Assembly (NCBI GenBank): GCA_900556185.1
Contig: USNN01000049.1
Location: 1-6,767 of the forward strand
Source: an uncultured Eubacteriales bacterium
Lineage (GTDB): Bacteria; Bacillota; Clostridia; Christensenellales; UBA1242
Length of the DNA: 6,767 nt
Direction of reading: 5' to 3'
Part shown: one piece after another, positions 1 through 6,026 of the stretch
Layout: the number at the start of each line of letters is the position of its first letter
How positions within the stretch are numbered: the first letter of the stretch is position 1
Program-made: the position numbers and the translations under genes
The notes under the pieces: model-generated
The model's input: the letters and a program-made list of their open reading frames with translations, nothing else
The model's database searches: none
Told to the model about the DNA's origin: nothing

Positions 1-35
1 TAAATCATAAATAAAATATTTTTATTTATGATTTA
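1..35. repeat. perfect 15-bp inverted repeat across the murC stop
   Basis: TAAATCATAAATAAA (1-15) and its exact complement (21-35) flank a 5-nt loop. The right arm includes the murC TAA stop (33-35). Being entirely AT it is a weak terminator at best; it may continue beyond the window. Confidence 0.55.
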
Positions 36-1727
36 TGATTTCAAAATTTCTGGCCCGATATTTGTAACTGTTCCAGCGCCAAGAGTTAATACTAAATCAT
101 TAGCTTTAGCATGAGTTTTTACATAAGAAACAATTTCATCGAAATCTTTCATATATAAAGCTTCTTTATTATAATCTTTTATTCTGTTAACTAAATCTAA
201 TGAAGAAATATCATAAGTATTTTGTTCACGTGCAGCATAAATATCTGTAACTATTATATGGTCGAAAGAAAGAAGCGCACGAGCAAAATCATCTAAAAGA
301 TTTTTTGTTCTACTGTATGTATGTGGCTGGAAAATAACCCATGACTCTCTATATTCTTTATCTGCAATTGCTTTTGCAGTTGCAACTATTTCAGTTGGAT
401 GATGTCCATAATCATCATAAATAGAAACACCATGATAAGATCCAACATATTCTAAACGACGGCTAGCACCTGTGAATTTAAGAAGTGCTGAGTAAATTAC
501 ATTTTTATTAATTCCATAGTAAGAACAAAGAGCGATACAAGCCAATGCATTTGAAACATTATGGCGACCAGCAACAGATAATCTAACATGCATATAAAAC
601 TTTCCACTACAAAATACATCAAATTCAGAATATCCAAGAGCATTATGCCTAATATTTTTTGCAACATAATTAGCACAAGTATTTTGAATTCCATATGTAA
701 TGAATTTACCTTTTACAACATCTTTTAGTGCAAGACATGATGAATCATCAGCATTTGTTACTAAAACACCATCTTCAGGAATTAGCCTTGCATATTTTTC
801 AAAAGCAATTTTAATATTATCAAAAGTTTTAAAATAATCTAAATGATCATTATCAATATTTAAAATAACTTCTGCTTTTGGAGAAAAACGTAAAAAGTTT
901 TCCATATATTCACAAGCTTCTAATATAAAATATTCGCTTTTTCCAACAGTATAGTTTCCATCAATCTGTTTTAACATAGCACCAACTTGAATTGTAGGAT
1001 CCAAATTTGCTTCCAAGAAACATAATGATATCATTGAAGTAGTAGTTGTTTTTCCATGTGTTCCAGAAATGCAAATACTTTCTTCATATTTTCTTGTTAA
1101 AAAACCTACAAATTCACCACGAGTAACTAGTGGAATATTGAATTGTTTAGCAAGAACTATTTCAGGATCAGTATCCTTAATAGCAGCTGAATAAATAATT
1201 AAATCTGAATTTTTAGGATTAGTTAAATCATGACCAATAGTAACTTTAATACCAGATTTAATTAGTTTATCAGTGTAAGGACTTTTGGCTGTATCTGAAC
1301 CTGTGACATCGAAATCCCAAGAATGTAAAGTCTCGGCAATAGCACTCATGCTAACGCCACCAACACCAATTAAGTGAATATGTTTATAATTTTCTAAATT
1401 ATTAATATCCGCATTAATCACATTTATTTTAGTTTTAGATTTGTTAAACACTGCTGAGCACTCACTCATTTTAGCAAGTTTAAGTTGGAACTCAACAAGT
1501 ACCAACTTGTCGGTTTGTATTTGATCTATTACCTCTAGCCCAACAATGCCACTCCCTGAACATAAGTCCACAAGTGTTCCAATTTTTTCATTTTTAACAA
1601 ACCCAGCAAGAGCCGTGCTATCACTAGAAAAGGTATACATATTTTTTGATTGAAAAATTGGACTACCCGATTTTAAGTAGTCCAATGTGTAACCATTTTC
1701 GTTTATTATTTCTTCTACGGTTTTCAT
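33..1727 (-). CDS. murC: UDP-N-acetylmuramate-L-alanine ligase (MurC), fused in frame behind a truncated TrmN6-like N-terminus
   Basis: MurC adds L-alanine to UDP-MurNAc with ATP, the first amino-acid step of the cytoplasmic peptidoglycan pathway. Seen (numbering from the ATG at 1727, 564 aa): residues 112-564 match a whole MurC, beginning ENYKHIHLIGVGGVSMS, the usual MurC N-terminal Rossmann-like fold. They continue with the ATP loop GTHGKTTTT (222-230), NIDNDHLDYF (290-299), RHNVSNALA (388-396), YGHHPTEI (440-447), FQPHTYSRTK (466-475) and LGAGTV near the end. About 453 residues is the normal MurC length. Residues 1-111 instead resemble the start of TrmN6. An upstream ATG at 1778 is open, but its 17 extra codons lie inside the ferredoxin gene in another frame, so I prefer 1727, 1 nt after the ferredoxin stop. 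There is no Shine-Dalgarno sequence, so translation would rely on coupling. The codon where MurC would start is TTA (1395-1397), not a start codon. Whether the fusion exists in the organism is uncertain; the MurC identity is not. Confidence 0.93.
   Translation of the reverse strand: MKTVEEIINENGYTLDYLKSGSPIFQSKNMYTFSSDSTALAGFVKNEKIGTLVDLCSGSGIVGLEVIDQIQTDKLVLVEFQLKLAKMSECSAVFNKSKTKINVINADINNLENYKHIHLIGVGGVSMSAIAETLHSWDFDVTGSDTAKSPYTDKLIKSGIKVTIGHDLTNPKNSDLIIYSAAIKDTDPEIVLAKQFNIPLVTRGEFVGFLTRKYEESICISGTHGKTTTTSMISLCFLEANLDPTIQVGAMLKQIDGNYTVGKSEYFILEACEYMENFLRFSPKAEVILNIDNDHLDYFKTFDNIKIAFEKYARLIPEDGVLVTNADDSSCLALKDVVKGKFITYGIQNTCANYVAKNIRHNALGYSEFDVFCSGKFYMHVRLSVAGRHNVSNALACIALCSYYGINKNVIYSALLKFTGASRRLEYVGSYHGVSIYDDYGHHPTEIVATAKAIADKEYRESWVIFQPHTYSRTKNLLDDFARALLSFDHIIVTDIYAAREQNTYDISSLDLVNRIKDYNKEALYMKDFDEIVSYVKTHAKANDLVLTLGAGTVTNIGPEILKS
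1395..1727 (-). pseudogene. trmN6: 5' fragment of trmN6 (tRNA1Val adenine-N6 methyltransferase, YabB/YfiC type)
   Basis: TrmN6 methylates A37 of tRNA-Val using S-adenosylmethionine. Seen: about 111 codons with a TrmN6-like start (an N-terminal stretch with IFQSKNMYTFSSDS), SAM-binding motif I VDLCSGSGIVGLEV (residues 53-66), the acidic motif after the second strand (VLVEFQLKLAKM, 77-88) and VINADINNL (103-111). The family then needs the NPPY motif, which binds the target adenine, and a C-terminal half; both are missing because the frame runs into MurC. Position supports the identity: in Bacillus and relatives yabB lies just downstream of holB and yaaT (ricT). The fragment cannot be an active methyltransferase alone. 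It may be a real 3' deletion or an assembly artefact that cut an intact gene. Confidence 0.75.
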
Positions 1728-1728
1728 T

Positions 1729-1902
1729 TTAGTTTGCTTGTGGTGCTTGAACTGGGCAAACTGATGCACATAATCCACAACCTATACAAACATTAGGGTC
1801 AATTTGGTATTTCCCGTCCTTAGTTTCGCTTATTGCTTGAACTGGGCAAGATGCCGCACAACTCCCACAACCAATACATTTTTTATCTATTTTATATGCC
1901 AT
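1729..1902 (-). CDS. small 2[4Fe-4S] ferredoxin
   Basis: A 57-residue bacterial-type ferredoxin, a cytoplasmic low-potential electron carrier. Seen: two complete cluster motifs, C9-x2-C12-x2-C15-x3-C19-P and C39-x2-C42-x2-C45-x3-C49-P, each followed by VQA. The two halves are related in the usual pseudo-twofold way and together account for eight ligands. The length is normal for clostridial ferredoxins. The start is fixed by the Shine-Dalgarno AGGAGA at 1911-1916, 8 nt upstream; those bases are also the last two Arg codons of ricT. The stop (TAA at 1729-1731) is 1 nt from the ATG of the trmN6-like frame, so the gene is embedded in the holB-ricT-trmN6 operon. The redox partner is unknown; the adjacent RicT, a Fe-S protein in Bacillus, is a candidate by position only. 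Ferredoxin identity is nearly certain. Confidence 0.95.
   Translation of the reverse strand: MAYKIDKKCIGCGSCAASCPVQAISETKDGKYQIDPNVCIGCGLCASVCPVQAPQAN
1744..1849 (-). repeat. 16-bp direct repeat within the ferredoxin gene
   Basis: The 16 bases encoding most of C-P-V-Q-A occur identically at 1744-1759 and 1834-1849, exactly 90 bp (30 codons) apart, one copy at the end of each cluster motif. This reflects the internal duplication of ferredoxins, with unusually complete identity at the DNA level. Confidence 0.7.
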
Positions 1903-1907
1903 AATTT

Positions 1908-2810
1908 TTATCTCCTATTATTTTTTTTGTTATTTTTATTATTTTGTTTTGTTTCTTTATTGACTGGCGTTTCCACTTTTGCTTCTGCCTCTTTATTCTT
2001 AATGTCGCCATTCAATTCTTCTATTTTAAACTCTTTAAGTTTATAACTATTGTCACCTGTTGGAATTTTAACCATAACAACTTGTTTTAATATATCGTTA
2101 TACGAAACTGTTCCTTCGCCTTCAGGAGTTTTAATTACCGAACCGACGGGTGGCAAGTTCTTTAATAGGTCTGCATAAACACCTTCTTCATAAGCCAAAC
2201 AGCACATCATTCTGCCACACAAGCCCCCAGTTTTTGTTGGGTTTAGTGATAAATTTTGCAATTTAGCCATTTTTACAGACACGTGTGTTGGTTCATTTAA
2301 AAACCTAGTGCAACAGCACTCTTGACCACAAAGCCCAAGACCACCAATTGCTTTAACTTCATCACGAATACCAATTTGACGCAACTCAATTTTACATTTT
2401 AAGGCACTCGCCAAAAGTTTTAATAGTTCTCTAAAGTCTACTCTGCCATCGCTTGTATATGTTATGGTAATTTTAGTTTCGTCTAGAGTATACTCGGTGG
2501 AAACAATTCGCATATCTAGGTTTAATTGTTTTACTTTTTCTTCAATTAAAGGTATTTGTTTTCTTGCTTTATCTTTTAATTCTTCAACAAGTTTTAAATC
2601 TTTTTCGGTAGCAATTCTCAAAACTGGTTTAAGTGGTTCTTCAATTTTTTCGTCTTCTATTTCTCTATCTGTAAATGTAACAAAACCAAGAGCCTTACCG
2701 TTTGCAGTGTCTACTATAACTTTATCCCCAATTTTTAGCGAAAAACTAGGGCTGCTAAAATAATAAACTTTGCCAGTTTTTGTATATTGTATGCCAACTA
2801 TGTGTTGCAT
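1908..2810 (-). CDS. ricT: PSP1-domain protein RicT (YaaT), regulator of RNA processing
   Basis: RicT with RicA and RicF forms a complex that in Bacillus subtilis binds 4Fe-4S clusters, modulates RNase Y-dependent mRNA maturation and affects sporulation, competence and biofilm formation. Seen: 300 residues. The N-terminal half (about 1-60) is a beta-rich PSP1-type region (VVDTANGKALGFV-like strands), followed by a helical stretch at 67-97. The conserved core at 146-210 carries C161, C165-C166-C167 and C198, C203-C204 within GLCGQECCCTRF and GGLCGRMMCC, plus the signature KMAKLQNLSLNPTK between them. The tail from 270 is Lys/Asn-rich, low complexity and probably disordered. The start is supported by GGAGG at 2821-2825. 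The gene overlaps the holB 3' end by 13 nt, as in a translationally coupled operon. C165 gives a CCC run where a single extra Cys joins the conserved pair. Partners RicA and RicF are not in the window. Confidence 0.93.
   Translation of the reverse strand: MQHIVGIQYTKTGKVYYFSSPSFSLKIGDKVIVDTANGKALGFVTFTDREIEDEKIEEPLKPVLRIATEKDLKLVEELKDKARKQIPLIEEKVKQLNLDMRIVSTEYTLDETKITITYTSDGRVDFRELLKLLASALKCKIELRQIGIRDEVKAIGGLGLCGQECCCTRFLNEPTHVSVKMAKLQNLSLNPTKTGGLCGRMMCCLAYEEGVYADLLKNLPPVGSVIKTPEGEGTVSYNDILKQVVMVKIPTGDNSYKLKEFKIEELNGDIKNKEAEAKVETPVNKETKQNNKNNKKNNRR
1911..1916 (-). promoter_or_regulatory. ferredoxin ribosome binding site made from ricT terminal codons
   Basis: Minus-strand AGGAGA lies 8 nt before the ferredoxin ATG and coincides with the final AGG AGA (Arg-Arg) codons of ricT, immediately before its TAA stop. 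A ribosome finishing ricT would cover this site, so translation of the two genes is probably coupled. Confidence 0.8.
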
Positions 2811-3766
2811 TTTCTCTTAACCTCCAGTATCTTTAATAAAAATTGGTCCATTATGTTAACTGTGCTTACATTAGCATCGTTCTTTTTTAAAGCGTCGGTA
2901 GTCGCTTCAATAATTAACGCTAGTGCATTAATAGTCCAATTGTCTGCAATGATTTTTACAGTTTTACCTGTGCTTTTGGTTTCGCTATTATCCACTACCC
3001 CAGCCTTATATTTAATAGCACTCATACAAAGGTTAGAAACTAAACCAAAGAACTCCGTTACGCTATCCGTAGCAACACCAGATTTCGCCGTAATTTTCAC
3101 AAGGTCAGACGTAACATTTAATTTTGTTAAAACATCCACAACAAAGTTTGCTAGTTCCGATGGGTTAATTTTCTCACTTAACTTTTTTGCGTCTTCTAGG
3201 TTATAATTAGACTCCATTGCAAGTAGTTCTGGATTTTTTATGTTCTTTTCTGTTAGTTCTCTTTCTATAATTTTAGCACTATAACCTTCAACATAAAATT
3301 TTAAAGACCTACTTAAAAGCGTTGGCAATATCTTGTTTTCGTTTTTTGCAAGCAACAAAAACACCGTCCCCGCCGTTGGTTCTTCTAGGGTTTTTAAAAG
3401 TTTATTTGCAACGGTTGTGCCAATACAATCAAAATTATAAATGATATATACTTTTTTTGTGCCTTCATATGGAGCAACATAAACAGTGTCCAATAAACCT
3501 CTAACCCCATCCGCATCTAATGGCTTTGTTTGCCCATACATCATACAATCTGGGTGAACACCAACCCAAACCCGCTCCATTATGTTTTGTTTTCTTTGTG
3601 GATAATCTTTTGAAAGTATTTCACCAGCCAAACTGCGAGCATACTCATTTAAAAATTCACCATCATTATTTATAAGCAAAATCGAATGAAACAAGTGGTC
3701 GTTATCTATTTCAGCTATAAACTGTTTATATGTGTCTAAGGCTTTTATGTAATCATAATTTCCCAT
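2798..3766 (-). CDS. holB: DNA polymerase III delta' subunit (clamp loader)
   Basis: Delta' is the stator of the clamp loader that opens the sliding clamp at the replication fork. Seen: 322 residues, normal for low-GC Gram-positives. The N-terminal AAA+ part has HSILLINND at 27-35, where a functional ATPase would show a GxxGxGK loop; here it reads NNDGEFLNEYA, so the nucleotide site is degenerate, as usual for delta'. Then come HPD (71-73), VRGLLDTVYVAP (88-99), the Walker-B-like strand VYIIYNFD (106-113), NKLLKTLEEP (121-130), and LPTLLSRS (147-154), which holds the equivalent of the SRC arginine motif with Ser instead of Cys. The zinc-binding cysteines of some delta' proteins are absent. 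About 160-322 are helical and diverged. It opens the ricT operon, the standard Bacillota context (tmk normally precedes it but does not here). No Shine-Dalgarno is visible before the ATG. Confidence 0.9.
   Translation of the reverse strand: MGNYDYIKALDTYKQFIAEIDNDHLFHSILLINNDGEFLNEYARSLAGEILSKDYPQRKQNIMERVWVGVHPDCMMYGQTKPLDADGVRGLLDTVYVAPYEGTKKVYIIYNFDCIGTTVANKLLKTLEEPTAGTVFLLLAKNENKILPTLLSRSLKFYVEGYSAKIIERELTEKNIKNPELLAMESNYNLEDAKKLSEKINPSELANFVVDVLTKLNVTSDLVKITAKSGVATDSVTEFFGLVSNLCMSAIKYKAGVVDNSETKSTGKTVKIIADNWTINALALIIEATTDALKKNDANVSTVNIMDQFLLKILEVKRKCNT
2821..2825 (-). promoter_or_regulatory. ribosome binding site of ricT inside holB
   Basis: Minus-strand GGAGG, 10 nt before the ricT ATG and inside the last codons of holB. 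It decides the start at 2810 and points to coupling with holB translation. Confidence 0.75.
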
Positions 3767-3772
3767 AACATA

Positions 3773-3802
3773 ATTTTATCACAACAGAACCACAGTTGTC
3801 AA
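3773..3802 (-). promoter_or_regulatory. sigma-A-type promoter of the holB operon, possibly leaderless
   Basis: On the minus strand, a consensus -35 TTGACA (3797-3802) is followed after 18 bp by TAAAAT (3773-3778), preceded by TGA, which makes an extended -10. Only 6 nt separate the -10 from the holB ATG (3764-3766), placing the expected start point on or next to the A of the ATG. This sits in the 38-bp gap after the SpoIIM-like gene, so holB need not be co-transcribed with it. Confidence 0.6.
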
Positions 3803-3804
3803 CT

Positions 3805-4431
3805 TTAAGTGGTTACAACAACACTAGTTCTAAGTATTATTGGATATAATAGAGCATACACAAGGCTTGCAAAAATTGCACCAACCAATATGCCAATATA
3901 TTGCATCAAAAATAACTTTAATGAATAACCAAAACTAAGCCTCTGTAATTTTGCTATTTTAAACCGCTTATAACTAACCACAAGCATACTAACCACCACA
4001 AAAAAGTTCACAAGGTTTATTGGAATAACTATAATAAGAGCATTAAGTGCCCCACCCAGCCCATACTCAGATATTAAACTAGTTATACTCGCTCCAAGTA
4101 GCAACCCTTGATAAGCCAAATAAAAATAGGTCAATATCTTTGTGTATTTGTTTGTATATAACGCAAATATTATAATTATAGGAACCAACAAAGTAGCTAA
4201 ATTAGAGAAAAACAAACCAAAAAACGAGCGTTCACCAAGTATTATTTCAGACAATGTTAAGTCTGTTCTCGTGTATATGTTTTCCTCCATAAACTCGTTT
4301 ATAATCAAATAAACACCCAAAAACACACCAACCAAAATCACCACAAAACAAAGCAAATATAGTTTTTTGTTGGAAACAATATAATCTTTTACCCTTTTTA
4401 TTGGAATTGAAAAGCTAAAGTTCATCTCCAT
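3805..4431 (-). CDS. five-pass membrane protein, probable stage II sporulation protein M (SpoIIM) family
   Basis: SpoIIM is the membrane anchor of the SpoIID-SpoIIM-SpoIIP complex that remodels septal peptidoglycan during engulfment; wider relatives occur outside spore formers. Seen: 208 residues, close to SpoIIM length (~210), with a short basic N-terminus (KRVKDYIVSNKK). There are about five hydrophobic segments near 24-44, 71-92, 98-120, 127-153 and 171-199. The pattern LVGVFLGVY in the first segment, YQGLLLGASITSLISEYG in the third and IPINLVNFF in the fourth recall the SpoIIM fold. No catalytic motif is present. The identification rests on length, topology and these loose patterns, so it could be another small integral membrane protein. 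The start is uncertain: ATG at 4431 and ATG at 4425 (MEM) are both possible and neither has a good Shine-Dalgarno. The gene follows the terminator at 4466-4506, so it must have its own promoter, which I cannot place well. Confidence 0.6.
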   Translation of the reverse strand: MEMNFSFSIPIKRVKDYIVSNKKLYLLCFVVILVGVFLGVYLIINEFMEENIYTRTDLTLSEIILGERSFFGLFFSNLATLLVPIIIIFALYTNKYTKILTYFYLAYQGLLLGASITSLISEYGLGGALNALIIVIPINLVNFFVVVSMLVVSYKRFKIAKLQRLSFGYSLKLFLMQYIGILVGAIFASLVYALLYPIILRTSVVVTT

Positions 4432-4465
4432 AAAATATATGAAAAATTTTTGCTTTTTATGTAAA

Positions 4466-4506
4466 AAACAAAAAACCTAGTTACAATGTAACCAGGTTTT
4501 TTGTTT
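4466..4506 (-). terminator. intrinsic terminator after the lipoprotein gene
   Basis: A 19-bp stem with one A-C mismatch and a 3-nt loop (4485-4487). Its core, CCTGGTTAC/GTAACTAGG on the minus strand, is followed by TTTTTTGTTTTTT. It begins 13 nt after the lipoprotein stop. The A-tract on the other side makes it able to work in both directions, but no plus-strand gene needs it. Confidence 0.85.
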
Positions 4507-4519
4507 CAATAATTAGCAA

Positions 4520-5902
4520 CTATGCAGTTTCGCCACCTTTATAAGTAGTTCCAGCTACAGCTGTTTTTTCTACGTATTCACCATTACTATTAGTGGTAGA
4601 AATTTTAAGTGTTCCAATAGTGCCACCATTATAATTTAATATAGCACCAAAGAATTCACCCTTTTCTTCGTCTCCGCCATAGTCAACATACAAACTTTCA
4701 ACACTACCGCCATTCAAATCTACATGACCTGGGTTTGTTTTTGCATATTCATTAGAGTTAATGAACATTATGCCAATATTGCCACCAGAAATTTCAGCAA
4801 CAGCATTAGCACCAATCCATAAGTCTTGAGATTCTCTAGCTTCATATTTCAATTTGCCATCAACTAGTTGTGATGGGTCTAAATTATCCGTTCTCATTCT
4901 GTTGCCAGTGATGTTTCCACTTGTCATAACAAGTTTAGCACCACCAGAAACATACAATCCAGAAGCAAATCTTACAGTTGAACCAAGCATACCACCAGTG
5001 ATAGTTGCACCATCAATAACTAATGTATTCTTTGTTCCAACGTAGATAGTTCTGCATTTTTGTTTTGCATCTAGTGTAACATTTCTTAGTGTTAGTGTTA
5101 CTGGAGTAGCACTATCAACTAGAACTAAGTTACCATCTCTTGATTCAGACATTTCTTCACCAGCAGATACAGTGAATCTGCCTTGACCATCAATAGTAAA
5201 TGTTTTTTCTACATTTAATTTTGCAGACAATACAGCATCAGCATATAGAACCAAGATGTCGTCATTTTCAGCTTTATCGTATGCTTCTTGTAATGAAGAT
5301 GCAAAAGTTACTGTGTTGCCGTGTTTAATTGCAACATTGTCAACAACTGTGCATTTGCCATTTACTACTGTAACATTGTAGTTTGCGTTAGTTGTAGATG
5401 CTGTAATATCATAAGTAGCACCAGCAACCAACCCAGAAGTTGGTAAGTTAACAATTGTGTAAGTAATTCCTAAATCATCATTACCTAAAACCCCTGTAAC
5501 AGTTGATGTGATATTTGCTTTTGTTCCATCTTTTAATTGATAAGCATCATTAACTGTAACTGTTGCATCAGCTTTAGCAATTGTCATATCTAAATTACCT
5601 AGATAATCATTGTAGCCTTCTGCAGAAAGTTTATAATAAACTTTATAACTACCAGCATTAACGGTAGCCAATTGGTCTGCGGTTACGAATGTTTCGTTAT
5701 CTAATGAATACTTAACAGTTGTTTCAACATCTGGATAAGATACTGTAAACACTTGAGCAGTTCCATTATATGTGAAAGTAGCCGAACCTACAGCGACTTT
5801 GGTTGCATCGAAATCTTGAGTTTTCTCTCCACAACCAACGAAAACAAAAGCAACACACAAGCTTAATAGTCCAACAAGAATTGCTTGAATTTTTCTTTTC
5901 AT
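4520..5902 (-). CDS. secreted lipoprotein with MBG-like domain and C-terminal beta-helix
   Basis: I do not recognise a named gene. Seen: 460 residues with a lipoprotein signal peptide (MKRK, a hydrophobic core at 6-22, lipobox FVGC with Cys24 as the lipidated residue; Phe at -3 is unusual). Residues 35-112 look like an MBG/bacterial-Ig-type beta domain (ATFTYNGTAQVFTVSY, then NAGSYKVYYKLSAEGYNDY and DMTIAKADATVTV). A second Ig-like stretch follows at about 112-187. From about 195 the protein reads as a right-handed parallel beta-helix: SLQEAYDKAENDDILVL, then short repeats with SGGAKLVMTSGNITGN (319-334), EISGGNIGIMFI (370-381), DLNGGSVESLYV (395-406) and LNYNGGTIGTLKI (422-434). This layout suggests a surface protein that binds carbohydrate or other ligands; no catalytic residues are evident. 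The start is fixed by AAGGAGGG at 5906-5913. It is a single-gene unit with its own promoter and terminator. Function is open. Confidence 0.85.
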   Translation of the reverse strand: MKRKIQAILVGLLSLCVAFVFVGCGEKTQDFDATKVAVGSATFTYNGTAQVFTVSYPDVETTVKYSLDNETFVTADQLATVNAGSYKVYYKLSAEGYNDYLGNLDMTIAKADATVTVNDAYQLKDGTKANITSTVTGVLGNDDLGITYTIVNLPTSGLVAGATYDITASTTNANYNVTVVNGKCTVVDNVAIKHGNTVTFASSLQEAYDKAENDDILVLYADAVLSAKLNVEKTFTIDGQGRFTVSAGEEMSESRDGNLVLVDSATPVTLTLRNVTLDAKQKCRTIYVGTKNTLVIDGATITGGMLGSTVRFASGLYVSGGAKLVMTSGNITGNRMRTDNLDPSQLVDGKLKYEARESQDLWIGANAVAEISGGNIGIMFINSNEYAKTNPGHVDLNGGSVESLYVDYGGDEEKGEFFGAILNYNGGTIGTLKISTTNSNGEYVEKTAVAGTTYKGGETA

Positions 5903-5905
5903 ATT

Positions 5906-5913
5906 CCCTCCTT
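5906..5913 (-). promoter_or_regulatory. strong ribosome binding site of the lipoprotein gene
   Basis: Minus-strand AAGGAGGG, a near-perfect match to the anti-Shine-Dalgarno, 3 nt from the ATG at 5902. The spacing is short but acceptable, and it settles the start codon. Confidence 0.85.
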
Positions 5914-5916
5914 AAA

Positions 5917-5950
5917 TTTTGCACATAATTAGTTTTAGATTTTTATGTGC
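5917..5950. repeat. inverted repeat GCACATAA...TTATGTGC in the lipoprotein leader
   Basis: GCACATAA (5921-5928) and its exact reverse complement TTATGTGC (5943-5950) are separated by 14 bp. They lie between the lipoprotein -10 box (5960-5965) and its ribosome binding site. The pair could fold as a hairpin in the 5' untranslated region or serve as an operator. A further copy with the same AAAA flank lies at 6065-6076. Confidence 0.5.
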
Positions 5951-5959
5951 TTTGTATAC

Positions 5960-5988
5960 ATTATATTAACATATAAAAAATTTTTACA
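5960..5988 (-). promoter_or_regulatory. candidate promoter of the lipoprotein gene
   Basis: A perfect minus-strand -10 TATAAT (5960-5965) with a weak -35 TGTAAA (5983-5988) at 17 bp. The expected start near 5953 gives a leader of about 50 nt holding the inverted repeat and the strong ribosome binding site. The poor -35 suggests an activator or simply a weak promoter. Confidence 0.5.
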
Positions 5989-6003
5989 CAAACAAATTTA
6001 AGG

Positions 6004-6026
6004 TAGTTTAAAAATTTTTTAAACTA
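6004..6026. repeat. 23-bp AT-rich palindrome
   Basis: Perfect 11-bp arms (TAGTTTAAAAA at 6004-6014 and TTTTTAAACTA at 6016-6026) around a single central T. It lies 92 nt beyond the barstar-like stop and about 40 bp upstream of the lipoprotein -10. It may act as a weak terminator for the barstar gene or as a regulator site; its AT content makes a stable RNA hairpin doubtful. Confidence 0.45.

Noticed and set aside
497..694. Minus-strand frame of 65 codons inside murC
   Set aside because: It lies wholly inside the conserved C-terminal half of murC in another frame and is Leu/Met-rich as shadows usually are.
1728..1778. An upstream in-frame ATG that would lengthen the TrmN6-MurC frame by 17 residues
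   Set aside because: Those codons lie inside the ferredoxin gene in a different frame, encode no family-like sequence and have no ribosome binding site. The ATG at 1727 directly follows the ferredoxin stop.
1804..2046. Plus-strand frame of 80 codons
   Set aside because: It is the antisense shadow of ferredoxin and the low-complexity end of ricT, with a Phe/Leu-rich product and no ribosome binding site.
2464..3206. Two plus-strand frames opposite ricT and holB
   Set aside because: Both are antisense to well-conserved genes, show Ser/Phe/Val-rich shadow composition and lack start signals.
4432..4465. Promoter for the SpoIIM-like gene (TTTACA at 4460-4465 with TATATT at 4434-4439)
   Set aside because: The 20-bp spacer is too long and the region is nearly pure AT, so the match is not convincing.
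4854..5045. Plus-strand frame of 63 codons
   Set aside because: Antisense to the lipoprotein beta-helix, Pro/Val-rich, with no upstream signals.
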